From assembly GCF_000373625.1 (NCBI RefSeq), contig NZ_KB891987.1, positions 921,081 to 985,080 of the forward strand: a stretch of DNA of 64,000 bases, written 5' to 3'. This document shows, piece by piece, positions 34,539-42,664 of this stretch; the first letter of the stretch is position 1, and each line of letters opens with the position of its first letter. The DNA comes from Streptomyces sp. LaPpAH-108. Lineage in GTDB: Bacteria > Actinomycetota > Actinomycetes > Streptomycetales > Streptomycetaceae. Below the pieces are notes generated by a model. It ran no database searches and was not told the DNA's origin. It was given only the letters and a program-made list of their open reading frames with translations. The translations under genes and the position numbers were made by a program.

Positions 34539-35924
34539 GTGGCCGCCAGCACCCCCGATACGGCACCTGCCGCACCCGCCGTGAAGCGGGACCGCACCCA
34601 CTATCTCTACATCGCCGTCATCGTGGCGGTCGCACTCGGCATCGCCGTGGGCCTCATCTGGCCCGACGCCGGGGTCGAGCTGAAGCCGCTGGGCACCGGC
34701 TTCGTGAACCTGATCAAGATGATGATCTCGCCCATCATCTTCTGCACGATCGTGCTCGGCATCGGCTCCGTACGCAAAGCCGCCAAGGTCGGCGCGGTCG
34801 GCGGCATCGCGCTCGGCTACTTCACCGTGATGTCGCTGGTGGCGCTCGCCATCGGCCTCGTCGTCGGCAACGTGCTGCACCCCGGTGAGGGCCTGCACCT
34901 GACCGAAGCCCTCCGCCAGACCGGGCACGCGCAGGTCGCCGACGACGCGCTGCCCCCGGTGGACTTCGTGCTGTCGATCATCCCGGTCACCTTCGTGTCC
35001 GCCTTCACCGAGGGCCAGGTCCTCCAGACCCTGCTGATCGCGCTACTCGCCGGGTTCGCGCTCCAGGCGATGGGCTCGGCCGGACAGCCGGTGCTGCGCG
35101 GCATCGAGCACATCCAGCGGCTGGTCTTCCGCATCCTCGCGATGGTCATGTGGGCCGCGCCCGTCGGCGCGTTCGGCGCCATCGCGGCCGTCGTCGGCTC
35201 CGCCGGACTCGACGCGCTCAAGAGCCTCGCCGTGCTGATGCTCGGCTTCTACGTCACCTGTGTGCTGTTCGTCTTCGTGGTGCTCGGCGCGCTGCTGCGG
35301 ATCGTCTCCGGGCTGAACATCTTCCTGCTGCTGAAGTACCTCGCCCGCGAGTTCCTGCTGATCCTGTCGACCTCGTCCTCGGAGTCCGCGCTGCCCCGGC
35401 TCATCGCCAAGCTGGAGCACCTGGGCGTCAGCAAGGCGGTCGTCGGCATCACCGTGCCGACCGGGTACTCCTTCAACCTCGACGGCACCATGATCTACAT
35501 GACCATGGCGTCCCTGTACATCGCGGACGCGCTGGGCACCCCGATGTCGATCGGCGAGCAGATCCCGCTGCTGCTCTTCCTGCTGCTCGCCTCCAAGGGC
35601 GCGGCGGGTGTCAGTGGCGCCGGACTCGCCACGCTGGCCGGTGGGCTCCAGTCCCACAAGCCCGCGCTGGTGGACGGCATCGGTCTGGTCGTCGGCATCG
35701 ACCGCTTCATGAGCGAGGCGCGGGCGCTGACCAACTTCGCGGGCAACTCGGTCGCCACGGTACTCATCGGCACCTGGACGAAGGAGATCGACGGGGAGCG
35801 GGTCAAGAAGGTGCTCTCCGGTGAACTGCCCTTCGACGAGACGACGTTGCTGGACGACGGTGATGGCGCTTCGCGGGAGCCGCAGGAACATGAGGGCGGA
35901 GAGAAGGAGTTGGCCACGGCGTAA
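34539..35924 (+). CDS. dctA: C4-dicarboxylate:cation symporter
   Basis: A 461-residue SLC1-type (DctA/GltP) transporter with eight hydrophobic segments plus re-entrant loops. Signature regions are the serine-rich LSTSSSESALPRL, GYSFNLDGTMIYM and NFAGNSVATVLIGTW, which line the cation and substrate sites. Substrates are probably succinate, fumarate or malate. GTG 34539 has a strong AAGGAGG 6 nt upstream and is preferred to the GTG ten codons earlier. It diverges from the CitA/CitB pair, which probably induces it. The C-terminal 30 residues are charged and disordered. Confidence 0.92.
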   Translation: MAASTPDTAPAAPAVKRDRTHYLYIAVIVAVALGIAVGLIWPDAGVELKPLGTGFVNLIKMMISPIIFCTIVLGIGSVRKAAKVGAVGGIALGYFTVMSLVALAIGLVVGNVLHPGEGLHLTEALRQTGHAQVADDALPPVDFVLSIIPVTFVSAFTEGQVLQTLLIALLAGFALQAMGSAGQPVLRGIEHIQRLVFRILAMVMWAAPVGAFGAIAAVVGSAGLDALKSLAVLMLGFYVTCVLFVFVVLGALLRIVSGLNIFLLLKYLAREFLLILSTSSSESALPRLIAKLEHLGVSKAVVGITVPTGYSFNLDGTMIYMTMASLYIADALGTPMSIGEQIPLLLFLLLASKGAAGVSGAGLATLAGGLQSHKPALVDGIGLVVGIDRFMSEARALTNFAGNSVATVLIGTWTKEIDGERVKKVLSGELPFDETTLLDDGDGASREPQEHEGGEKELATA

Positions 35925-35998
35925 AGCCGGTTCGCCAACTCCAGGAGCGGACCATCTCGTTGACCAAGTCCACGACCTGGCCCGCCCGTTCGTGAACT

Positions 35999-36039
35999 CC
36001 GGACGCCCGGCCCCGCCTGAACCGGGGCCGGGCGTCCGG
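35999..36039. terminator. Terminator between dctA and tetR
   Basis: Perfect 17-bp arms (CCGGACGCCCGGCCCCG and complement), 7-nt loop, between convergent genes. Nothing else is visible in the 140-nt gap. Confidence 0.8.
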
Positions 36040-36064
36040 CCGTTGCCGCGCCGGGGCGCCGGGG

Positions 36065-36679
36065 CTACACCTCGCCCCGCGCCCGCGCCACCAGCTCCAC
36101 CGCCCGCTCCGACGGCACCCCCGCCGCAGTCAGCATCGTCACCGCCGCCGCGCTCCCCGCCTCCTCGGCCGGGAGCGCGCCCTCGTTCACGGCCTCCATC
36201 ACCGCGAACAGCATCTGCTCGTGGACGAGCGAGAGCGCCGCGGGCGGCAGCGGGGAGACGAACGTGCCGTCCTCCAGGCCGCGTCGGAGCAGTCGGGCCT
36301 TCTCCGCGCGCAGCGGGGCGAGCCGGTCGCGGATGCCCTGCACGGTGACCGTGCGCTGGGCGAGGGCCACCAGCAGCCGGTAGCGGTCGGCGATCTCCCA
36401 GACCGTGAGCACCGAACGGGCCACCGCCTCCGCCGGGTCCGTCACGTCGGTGCGGGCGCACGCGTCGGTCTCCGTCAGCACCTGCACCGCCTCGTCCACG
36501 AGCGTGCCGATCAGCGCCTCCCGGCTCGGGAAATGCCCGTACACCGTGCGCCGTACGACACCCGCCGCGCGCGCGATCTGGTCCATCGATGCCTCGGGGT
36601 CGCGCAGCAGTTCGGCGAGCGCGACGTCGAGGATGCGGCGCCGGTTGGTGTCGGCGCGGCTGGGGTTACCCGTGGTCAT
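36065..36679 (-). CDS. TetR-family repressor of the adjacent MFS pump
   Basis: A 204-residue TetR regulator. Its N-terminal DNA-binding part reads RRRILDVALAELLRDPEASMDQIARAAGVVRRTVYGHFPSREAL, and the rest is helical ligand domain. Starts at ATG 36679 or ATG 36688 are both possible (three residues apart). A much longer frame that continues upstream runs through the pump gene antisense and is not real. It is divergent from a DHA2-type MFS pump, with three tandem palindromes between, so it is almost certainly the local repressor. Confidence 0.9.
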   Translation of the reverse strand: MTTGNPSRADTNRRRILDVALAELLRDPEASMDQIARAAGVVRRTVYGHFPSREALIGTLVDEAVQVLTETDACARTDVTDPAEAVARSVLTVWEIADRYRLLVALAQRTVTVQGIRDRLAPLRAEKARLLRRGLEDGTFVSPLPPAALSLVHEQMLFAVMEAVNEGALPAEEAGSAAAVTMLTAAGVPSERAVELVARARGEV

Positions 36680-36706
36680 GCCAGTCATTGTGCACACCCT
36701 CTCGAC

Positions 36707-36769
36707 TTGCACAGCATTGTGCAACGACGTACATTGCACATGGTTGTGCAATTGCACGCCTCTGTGCAA
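36707..36769. promoter_or_regulatory. Three tandem 18-bp operators for the TetR repressor
   Basis: TTGCACAGCATTGTGCAA (36707-36724), TTGCACATGGTTGTGCAA (36734-36751) and TTGCACGCCTCTGTGCAA (36752-36769). Consensus TTGCACA-N4-TGTGCAA. The second and third abut. A further TGTGCACA sits at 36689-36696, next to the TetR start. The intergenic region is AT-richer than its flanks. Confidence 0.8.
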
Positions 36770-36826
36770 GTCCATCCTGCGCGGGTTGTCCCGTCGCGCA
36801 CGTTGTCGAGGAAGGCCATCCCTGTC

Positions 36827-38632
36827 ATGCGACTCGTCATGAACGAACCGGTCGAGAGGACGGGGCGTCCGTACCCCCGGCGCTGGTGGGCACTGCTCGT
36901 GCTGTGCCTCAGCCTGCTGATCATCGTGATGGCGAACACCGCCCTCACGGTCGCCGCCCCCGACATGACCCGTGACCTGGGCCTTTCCAGCGCCGACCTG
37001 CAGTGGGTCATCGACGGCTACACCGTGCCGTACGCCGCGCTGATGCTGCTGCTCGGTGCGATCGGCGACAAGTACAGCCGTCGCGGGGCGCTGATCCTCG
37101 GGCTCACCGTGTTCGGCGGGGGAGCGGTCTTCGGGTACTTCGCCGACAGCTCCGCCACCGTCATCGCGGCGCGTGCCGTGATGGGCTTCGGGGCCGCGCT
37201 GATCATGCCGGCCACCCTGTCGCTGCTCGCGGCGACCTTCCCGCGCGCCGAGCGGTCCAAGGCCATCACCCTGTGGACCGCGACGGCGGGCCTCGCCATC
37301 GCCGCCGGACCGGTCGTCGCGGGGGCGCTGCTGCGCGACCACGGCTGGTCCTCGACCTTCCTGATCAACGTGCCGATCGCGGCCGTCGCGATCGTGGCCG
37401 CCCTGGTCCTCGTACCGCCGTCCAAGGCGGGCCACCGCGAGCGCATCGACTACGTCGGCGGTCTGCTGTCCGTGCTCTGGGTCGGCGCGCTCGTCTACAT
37501 GATCATCGAGGGGCCGCACTTCGGCTGGGGCGCCAAGGCCGTCACCGCCGCGGTCGTCGCCGGGCTCGGTCTGATCGCCTTCGTCGGCTGGGAGCTGCGG
37601 CACCCGCGCCCGGTCCTTGACGTACGCCGCTTCGCCGACCGCCGCTTCGCGGGCTCCAACCTCGCCGTCGCCCTGTTCTTCCTGTCCGTCTTCGGCGCCT
37701 TCTACTACCTGACCCAGCACCTCCAGTTCGTGCTCGGCTACGACGCCCTGGAGACCGGCGTCCGCATGCTGCCGCTGGCCGGTGCGGTCTTCGTCGGCTC
37801 GGCGCTCACCGGCTGGCTCACCCCGCGCGTCGGGATGCGCTGGACGGTCGGCGCGGGCATGGTCGGCGGCACGGTGGCGCTCGCGCTGCTGACCCGGGTG
37901 GACGCGGGCTGGACGTACGGCGACTTCGTGGCGCCCCTCGTCGTCCTGGGCCTCGCCATCGGCCTCGCGCTCTCGCCGTGCACCGACGCGATCATGGGCT
38001 CCTTCCCGGAGTCCGAGCTGGGCGTGGGCGGCGCGGTCAACGACACCTCGCTCGAACTGGGCGGCTCGCTCGGCATCGCGATCCTCGGCTCGCTCCTGGC
38101 CACCTCCTACGGCGACCACCTCACCTCCGCGACGAAGGGCGGCGGGCTCCCGGCGAGCGCGCTGGACACCGCGCGGGACTCGGTCGGCGCGGGCTACGCG
38201 GTCGCCCAGGGCATCGGCGACAAGGCACACGCCCTCGCCGCGAAGGCCGCCGCCGCGACCGACCCCCAGCAGGCGGCCCAGCTCAAGCAGCAGGCGACCC
38301 AACTGGCCTCCGGTGCGCACCGGATGGCCGAGGCGGTCGGCGCGTCGTTCTCCGACGCGGTGGCGCACACGAGCCTGATCGGGGCGGTGATCCTGGCGGT
38401 GGGCACGGTGGTGGTGACGGTGCTGCTGCCGGGGCGGGAGAGGGCGGAGGCGGCTGGGGTCGCCGGGTCCGGTGGGGTCACTGAGGCTGCCGAGGCTGTG
38501 GACGGCGCGCAGGAGGCCGTAGCGGCGGAGCCGAAGCCGAAGCCGAAGCCGTCGCCGGAACCGGCGGCCGGACCGGCACCGGAATCCGCACCGGAACCCG
38601 ACGCGGAACCGGTCGAAACCGCGGCCAAGTGA
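36827..38632 (+). CDS. DHA2-type MFS multidrug efflux transporter
   Basis: A 601-residue membrane protein of the 14-helix drug:proton antiporter group. It opens with RRWWALLVLCLSLLIIVMANTALTVAAPDM and has LQWVIDGYTVPYAALMLLLGAIGDKYSRRGAL, the typical helix 1-2 pattern and GDKYSRR motif, and PATLSLLAATFPRAERSKA. The C-terminal ~60 residues are a Pro/Lys/Glu tail (AEPKPKPKPSPEPA). Start ATG 36827 (GAGGAAGG about 11 nt upstream) or ATG 36839. The divergent TetR probably represses it until a toxic ligand is present. Substrate unknown. Confidence 0.9.
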   Translation: MRLVMNEPVERTGRPYPRRWWALLVLCLSLLIIVMANTALTVAAPDMTRDLGLSSADLQWVIDGYTVPYAALMLLLGAIGDKYSRRGALILGLTVFGGGAVFGYFADSSATVIAARAVMGFGAALIMPATLSLLAATFPRAERSKAITLWTATAGLAIAAGPVVAGALLRDHGWSSTFLINVPIAAVAIVAALVLVPPSKAGHRERIDYVGGLLSVLWVGALVYMIIEGPHFGWGAKAVTAAVVAGLGLIAFVGWELRHPRPVLDVRRFADRRFAGSNLAVALFFLSVFGAFYYLTQHLQFVLGYDALETGVRMLPLAGAVFVGSALTGWLTPRVGMRWTVGAGMVGGTVALALLTRVDAGWTYGDFVAPLVVLGLAIGLALSPCTDAIMGSFPESELGVGGAVNDTSLELGGSLGIAILGSLLATSYGDHLTSATKGGGLPASALDTARDSVGAGYAVAQGIGDKAHALAAKAAAATDPQQAAQLKQQATQLASGAHRMAEAVGASFSDAVAHTSLIGAVILAVGTVVVTVLLPGRERAEAAGVAGSGGVTEAAEAVDGAQEAVAAEPKPKPKPSPEPAAGPAPESAPEPDAEPVETAAK

Positions 38633-38667
38633 CCGCCCCCACCGACTGACGCACCACGATCCACTAA

Positions 38668-38711
38668 CGTGCCGTGCCGGAACCGCGCATCCGCGGGACC
38701 GGCACGGCACG
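38668..38711 (+). terminator. Terminator after the MFS pump
   Basis: A 13-bp stem (CGTGCCGTGCCGG and complement), 2-nt internal mismatch, then a 5-bp stem (CCGCG / CGCGG), 24 nt before the next gene. Confidence 0.75.
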
Positions 38712-38734
38712 GCACGTTTACGGAGGCACGGGGG

Positions 38735-39505
38735 ATGAAGATCGACTGGAACCGGCGTACCTGCGCCCGCAAGGGCCATGTGACCTACGCGCCGGACGAC
38801 CCCAGACTCCGTATACGCCTGCACGCCCGCACGGAACTGGGCGACATCTGGCGCTGTCTGCGCTGCGGCGACTTCACCCCGGGCGAACCGCACGGCTCGG
38901 GCCCGGCGTCCGAGGCTCCGCTGGTCCCGCGCGGCAAGGTGCTGCGCGACCTGTTCGTCCTGCGCTTCCTCGCCGTGGAACGGGCGCTGCGCGGGGTGTT
39001 CATCGTGCTCGTGGCCGTCGCGGTCTGGAAGTTCAGCAACAGCCAGGACGCGGTGCGCCGCCTCTTCGACGAGTACCTGGACGTCTTCCGCCCGGTCTTC
39101 CGCCACTTCCATCACGACCTGGACCACTCCCCGGTCGTCGGCTCCATCCAGAAGGCGTTCGGCTACCGCCACTCCACGCTCCTGGTGGTCGCGGGCGTCC
39201 TCCTCGCCTACGCCCTGATCGAACTGATCGAGGCGGTCGGCCTCTGGTACGCCAAGCGCTGGGCGGAATACCTCACCGTCGTCGCCACGGCGGCCTTCCT
39301 CCCCCTGGAGATCTACGAACTCACCGAACACATCAGCTGGGTCAAGATCGCCACCCTCACCCTCAACATCCTCGCCGTCCTCTACATCCTCCTGACCAAA
39401 CGCCTCTTCGGCCTCCGGGGCGGCCGGAGGAAGTTCGACGAGGAACGCCGCAGCGCGTCGTTGCTGGAGGTCGAGGAGTCGGCCGGGGTGGGACACCAGG
39501 CGTAA
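38735..39505 (+). CDS. DUF2127 membrane protein with N-terminal CxxC
   Basis: A 256-residue membrane protein. The cytosolic N-terminus (MKIDWNRRTCARKGHVTY) ends in a possible zinc site, CARKGH plus CLRCGDFTPGEPH. After that come four hydrophobic helices: RGVFIVLVAVAVWKF, STLLVVAGVLLAYALIELIEAVG, LTVVATAAFLPLEIYELTEH and IATLTLNILAVLYILL. This matches DUF2127, a membrane family of unknown function. ATG 38735 follows GGAGG. It is convergent with the NLR-like gene. Confidence 0.82.
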   Translation: MKIDWNRRTCARKGHVTYAPDDPRLRIRLHARTELGDIWRCLRCGDFTPGEPHGSGPASEAPLVPRGKVLRDLFVLRFLAVERALRGVFIVLVAVAVWKFSNSQDAVRRLFDEYLDVFRPVFRHFHHDLDHSPVVGSIQKAFGYRHSTLLVVAGVLLAYALIELIEAVGLWYAKRWAEYLTVVATAAFLPLEIYELTEHISWVKIATLTLNILAVLYILLTKRLFGLRGGRRKFDEERRSASLLEVEESAGVGHQA

Positions 39506-39523
39506 CCTCCGGGCAGTCCCGGA

Positions 39524-41662
39524 CTACGGCTGATCGTGCGCGCGCCGGTACTCGTCCAGGCGCTCCTGGGACAACAACGTCCATGGATGGGACGCGCCCA
39601 GCACACAGGCCCGGGCCTCCGCCACCGCCTCCACCTGTTCGATCGCCTCGGCATACCGGCCGAGTTCCGCCAGGACGGCGCTCAGCAGCGACCTGGCGGC
39701 CAAGGTGATCGGGAACTCGGGCCCGTAGCGCTGTTCGTGTGCCGCAAGGGCTCTGCGGGCACAGGGAAGCGCCTCGGTGGTTCGCCCCGCGCGACGGAGG
39801 AGATCCGCCTGGTTGAGTTCGGCGATCAACGTGATCGGATGCTGCTCGCCGACTGTTTGGTGGCAATCCGCGACGAGGGCGTGCCCCGAGGCGACTTCTT
39901 CGTCCAGCTCTGGTCCTGGGGCTACTTCCAGGGTCGACGCTCGCGCGATGAGTGTTGACGGGTGGACGAAGCCCAGAATCTCGGTCCTGCCCGCGATGGC
40001 CCGCCGTGTGAGCTGCATCGCCTCTGGTACGCGCCCGAGTTGCCACAGTGGCCGCGACAGGTTCAGGCAGCTCTCCAGGGTGTTCAAGTCCGCGGGACCG
40101 AAGGCACGTTCGCACGCTTCAAGTACGTGCCGGTGCAGGACCTCGGCCTCCTCGAATCGACCGAGCCGGTACACAGCCCGACCGGCGCGTTGGCGCAGCC
40201 TGATGACCAGGGGGTGGTCCTCGGACAGACGCCGCTCGGCGAGTCCGGCAGCCCTGTCGGCGAGGGCCAGCGCCGAGGAGTAGTCGCCGTCACGGTGAAG
40301 CGCGACCACGAGCCGCACCGAGCACTCGGTGGCTTCCTCCACGACCGATCGGTCGACCGGCCAGTCCACGACCCTGCGCAGCAGCGCCAGGACATGAGGG
40401 GCGAGCATGTTCCTGAGCGGGTCGTGCGTCGCGCGTTCCGGGTTCTCCGGCAGTACGGCCTTGAGCTGTCGGGCGGCCGTTGCGGCGAGCTGTTCGTACT
40501 GGTCGGAGGGGGTGGTCCGGGCCACGCTGTCGAGCAGTACACCGTGGGTACGCAGACAGCGCACCCGATCTGGCACCAGCTCGGTGAGGGACTGGTCGAG
40601 CAGTCCGCGAAGAGCCGACTCGACACGGAACGCCGGGAGGGCCGAGCCGACTGTGGCGCCGGAGAGCAGCGAGAGGGGCAGTGGGTCGCCCGCCCAGCAG
40701 GTGAGCAGTCGCAGCAGGCTCCCGGCTTCGGGCAGGTTCTGGGCGGCAAGGGCGTCGAGGGAGAGCTGCCAGGTGCGGCTGAGCAGGTGGCGGGAGTCGC
40801 TGCCGCCCAGGGCGCCTTGGTCGATCAGCTCGATGGGGTCGAGGCCGTCCCCGCCGTCGAGCCGTCGGCCGTAGTCGGCCATGGTCCAGGGGTCGATCAC
40901 CTGGTGGGCCAGGAAACCGCCGGCGAGCGTGAGGGCGAGCGGCAGCCGGCCGAGACGGTCGGCGATCTCCGCCGCGTCCTCGACCGTTCCGGCGTCCGGT
41001 GCGAGATCGCGCAGCACCAGGGCGGCCTCGTCCCGGGGGAGTACGCCGAACTGGAGGAGTTCGGCACGGGGCCACCAGTGGGCCGCCGCTTGCCTGCTGG
41101 TGACGATGACGATCCCGGCCGGGCTGGTGCGCAGCCAGCCGCCGTCACGGAGGATCGCCGGGTCGTCGGCGTTGTCGAGGACGAGCAGCCAGGGCTGATC
41201 GGAATGGTCGAGGCGCTGCCAGACGAGGTCGGCGGCGGGACGTAATCCGCTGCGCGCGCCCATCAGTTCGCCGTCGGTGGCGCCCCGGTCGGCGGCGACC
41301 GCGAGCATCCCGGCGCGCAGGGAGGCGGGGTCGGAGGCGTTGACCCACAGGCCGATCCGGCCGGTGTGGTGGGTGGCATGCTCGAAGAGCGTGTAGGCGA
41401 CGGCGGTCTTCCCGCAGCCGCCGAGGCCGTGCAGGACGTAGACACGGTTGCCGATGCCGGGTTCGACGGCCGCGCGCAGGCGGTCCATCTCCGCGGCTCG
41501 GTCACGGAGCACCACCGGGGCACGGCCGACCGCCGGGCGGCGAACCGAGTCCGGGCCGCTCCAGTCGGGCCCGTGGTGGTGGTGTTCGATGATGTGCTGG
41601 TCACCGGACGCCTGGTAGACGCGGCCCCGGCCGTCGGCCCGGGCGTCGTTGTGGCCGGTCAC
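39524..41662 (-). CDS. NLR-like STAND protein: NB-ARC ATPase with C-terminal TPRs
   Basis: A 712-residue protein with the layout of a bacterial NLR (STAND) signalling ATPase. Residues 1-30 carry GRVYQASGDQHIIEHHHH, a motif shared with the gene upstream. Residues ~50-330 are NB-ARC: Walker A GLGGCGKTA (79-87), Walker B WLLVLDNADD (158-167), an SR sensor (VIVTSR, 185-190) and the GLPL-like GRLPLAL (238-244). Then comes a winged-helix region, and from about 470 to the end TPR repeats of the DxxxNxLxxCLNLSRPLWQLG type. There is no obvious toxic effector domain. GTG start overlaps the upstream stop by 4 nt. Leu140 is coded by TTA (41243-41245), rare in streptomycetes and dependent on bldA tRNA. 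Possible roles are defence, kin recognition or developmental regulation. Confidence 0.82.
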   Translation of the reverse strand: MTGHNDARADGRGRVYQASGDQHIIEHHHHGPDWSGPDSVRRPAVGRAPVVLRDRAAEMDRLRAAVEPGIGNRVYVLHGLGGCGKTAVAYTLFEHATHHTGRIGLWVNASDPASLRAGMLAVAADRGATDGELMGARSGLRPAADLVWQRLDHSDQPWLLVLDNADDPAILRDGGWLRTSPAGIVIVTSRQAAAHWWPRAELLQFGVLPRDEAALVLRDLAPDAGTVEDAAEIADRLGRLPLALTLAGGFLAHQVIDPWTMADYGRRLDGGDGLDPIELIDQGALGGSDSRHLLSRTWQLSLDALAAQNLPEAGSLLRLLTCWAGDPLPLSLLSGATVGSALPAFRVESALRGLLDQSLTELVPDRVRCLRTHGVLLDSVARTTPSDQYEQLAATAARQLKAVLPENPERATHDPLRNMLAPHVLALLRRVVDWPVDRSVVEEATECSVRLVVALHRDGDYSSALALADRAAGLAERRLSEDHPLVIRLRQRAGRAVYRLGRFEEAEVLHRHVLEACERAFGPADLNTLESCLNLSRPLWQLGRVPEAMQLTRRAIAGRTEILGFVHPSTLIARASTLEVAPGPELDEEVASGHALVADCHQTVGEQHPITLIAELNQADLLRRAGRTTEALPCARRALAAHEQRYGPEFPITLAARSLLSAVLAELGRYAEAIEQVEAVAEARACVLGASHPWTLLSQERLDEYRRAHDQP

Positions 41663-42069
41663 CGCTCGTCGATGTGCTGGTCTCGGCCCGCCTGGTAGAC
41701 CCGGGCGTGCCCGGAGGCGGTGACGTGCTGCGTCACCGACGGGGCCGCGGGTGCCGACGGGGCGAGTTCCGCGAGGAGGGTCCGCAGCTCGTCGGCTGCC
41801 TCGGGATGTGCCACGAGCAGCCGTCGGATACGGCCCTGCCACTCCGTGCCCAGCTCGGCCCGCGTGCCCGCGTCGCCGTCGGCCCGCGCGGCGATCAGGT
41901 CGTCGCGGGTCACGTCGAGTTCCGTGGTGACGGCATCGGCCCGATCGGGTTGGCTGCGCCGCCACCATGAGGCGATACCGTCCCTGGCGCGCTGCCACCC
42001 CTCGGTCGTCAAAGAGGACACCAGCGTCGTTCCTGCGGTCGCCGCCAGCGCGGCCAGCTCCGGATCCAT
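41659..42069 (-). CDS. Small helical partner of the NLR-like gene
   Basis: A 136-residue protein, first gene of a two-gene operon with the NLR-like gene (4-nt overlap). The body is helical (MDPELAALAATAGTTLVSSL, EGWQRARDGIASWWRR, then ELGTEWQGRIRRLLVAHPEA); it ends with a Pro/Ala linker and ARVYQAGRDQHIDER. That C-terminal motif matches the N-terminus of the next protein (GRVYQASGDQHIIEH), suggesting the pair was once fused or that the motif docks both to a common partner. No enzymatic motif is visible. I do not recognise a named family. Confidence 0.7.
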   Translation of the reverse strand: MDPELAALAATAGTTLVSSLTTEGWQRARDGIASWWRRSQPDRADAVTTELDVTRDDLIAARADGDAGTRAELGTEWQGRIRRLLVAHPEAADELRTLLAELAPSAPAAPSVTQHVTASGHARVYQAGRDQHIDER

Positions 42070-42200
42070 GAATCCGCCCCCCTCGTAACGGCCTCGACGT
42101 GCGTGGTCAGACTATCCAGTCGGCTCGGAAAGGCACCCCGGTTCGTCGTCATCCCGGCGCCCGGCCCCGCGTCACGTTCCGTCCCGGTGACACCGGCCGG

Positions 42201-42231
42201 TTGCCTTGCCCCCCACGTCACCCCCTACCGT
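42201..42231 (+). promoter_or_regulatory. MerR-type promoter with 19-bp spacer
   Basis: TTGCCT and TACCGT are separated by 19 bp, the long spacing that MerR activators act on. The -10 ends 7 nt before the MerR ATG, suggesting a leaderless, autoregulated transcript. Confidence 0.45.
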
Positions 42232-42238
42232 CCCTGAC

Positions 42239-42664
42239 ATGCGAATCGGCGAGCTGGCCGCGCGGGCCGGGACGACGGCACGGGCTCTGCGGTATTACGA
42301 GGCGCGGGGGTTGTTGCCCGCGCGGCGGGATGCGCGGGGGTGCCGGGTGTACGACGAGGGGGATCTGCGGGTGTTGCGGCAGATCCGGACGCTCAGGGAC
42401 TTCGGGTTCGAGCTGGAGGAGACGCGGCCGTTCGTGGAGTGTCTGCGGGCGGGGCATCCGGAGGGTGACGCGTGTCCGGCCTCGCTCGTGGTCTACCGGC
42501 GCAAGCTGGGCGAGCTGGACGAGTTGATCGGGCAGCTCGCGGCGGTGCGGGAGTCGGTCGCGGGGCAGTTGCGGCGGGCCGAGGAGGCGCGCGCGGAGCT
42601 GGCCGCCGAGTCGCTGGTTCCGGGGGGTCCGGAGCCTTCGTGCGAACTGGGAGGGCCGCGATGA
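42239..42664 (+). CDS. MerR-family regulator with conserved Cys/His
   Basis: A 141-residue MerR protein. The N-terminal winged helix is RIGELAARAGTTARALRYYEARGLLPARR with GCRVYDEGDLRVLRQI, followed by a dimerisation helix. The effector region has VECLRAGHPEGDACPASL, a Cys-His-Cys arrangement that could sense oxidants or metal. Start ATG 42239. Its stop overlaps the thioredoxin ATG by 4 nt, so the two are made together, which favours thiol-redox sensing. Effector not proven. Confidence 0.87.
   Translation: MRIGELAARAGTTARALRYYEARGLLPARRDARGCRVYDEGDLRVLRQIRTLRDFGFELEETRPFVECLRAGHPEGDACPASLVVYRRKLGELDELIGQLAAVRESVAGQLRRAEEARAELAAESLVPGGPEPSCELGGPR

Noticed and set aside
36680..39496. Very long extension of the TetR frame to the right
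   Set aside because: It runs antisense through the MFS pump and DUF2127 genes and lacks protein-like composition; only the last 204 residues are TetR.
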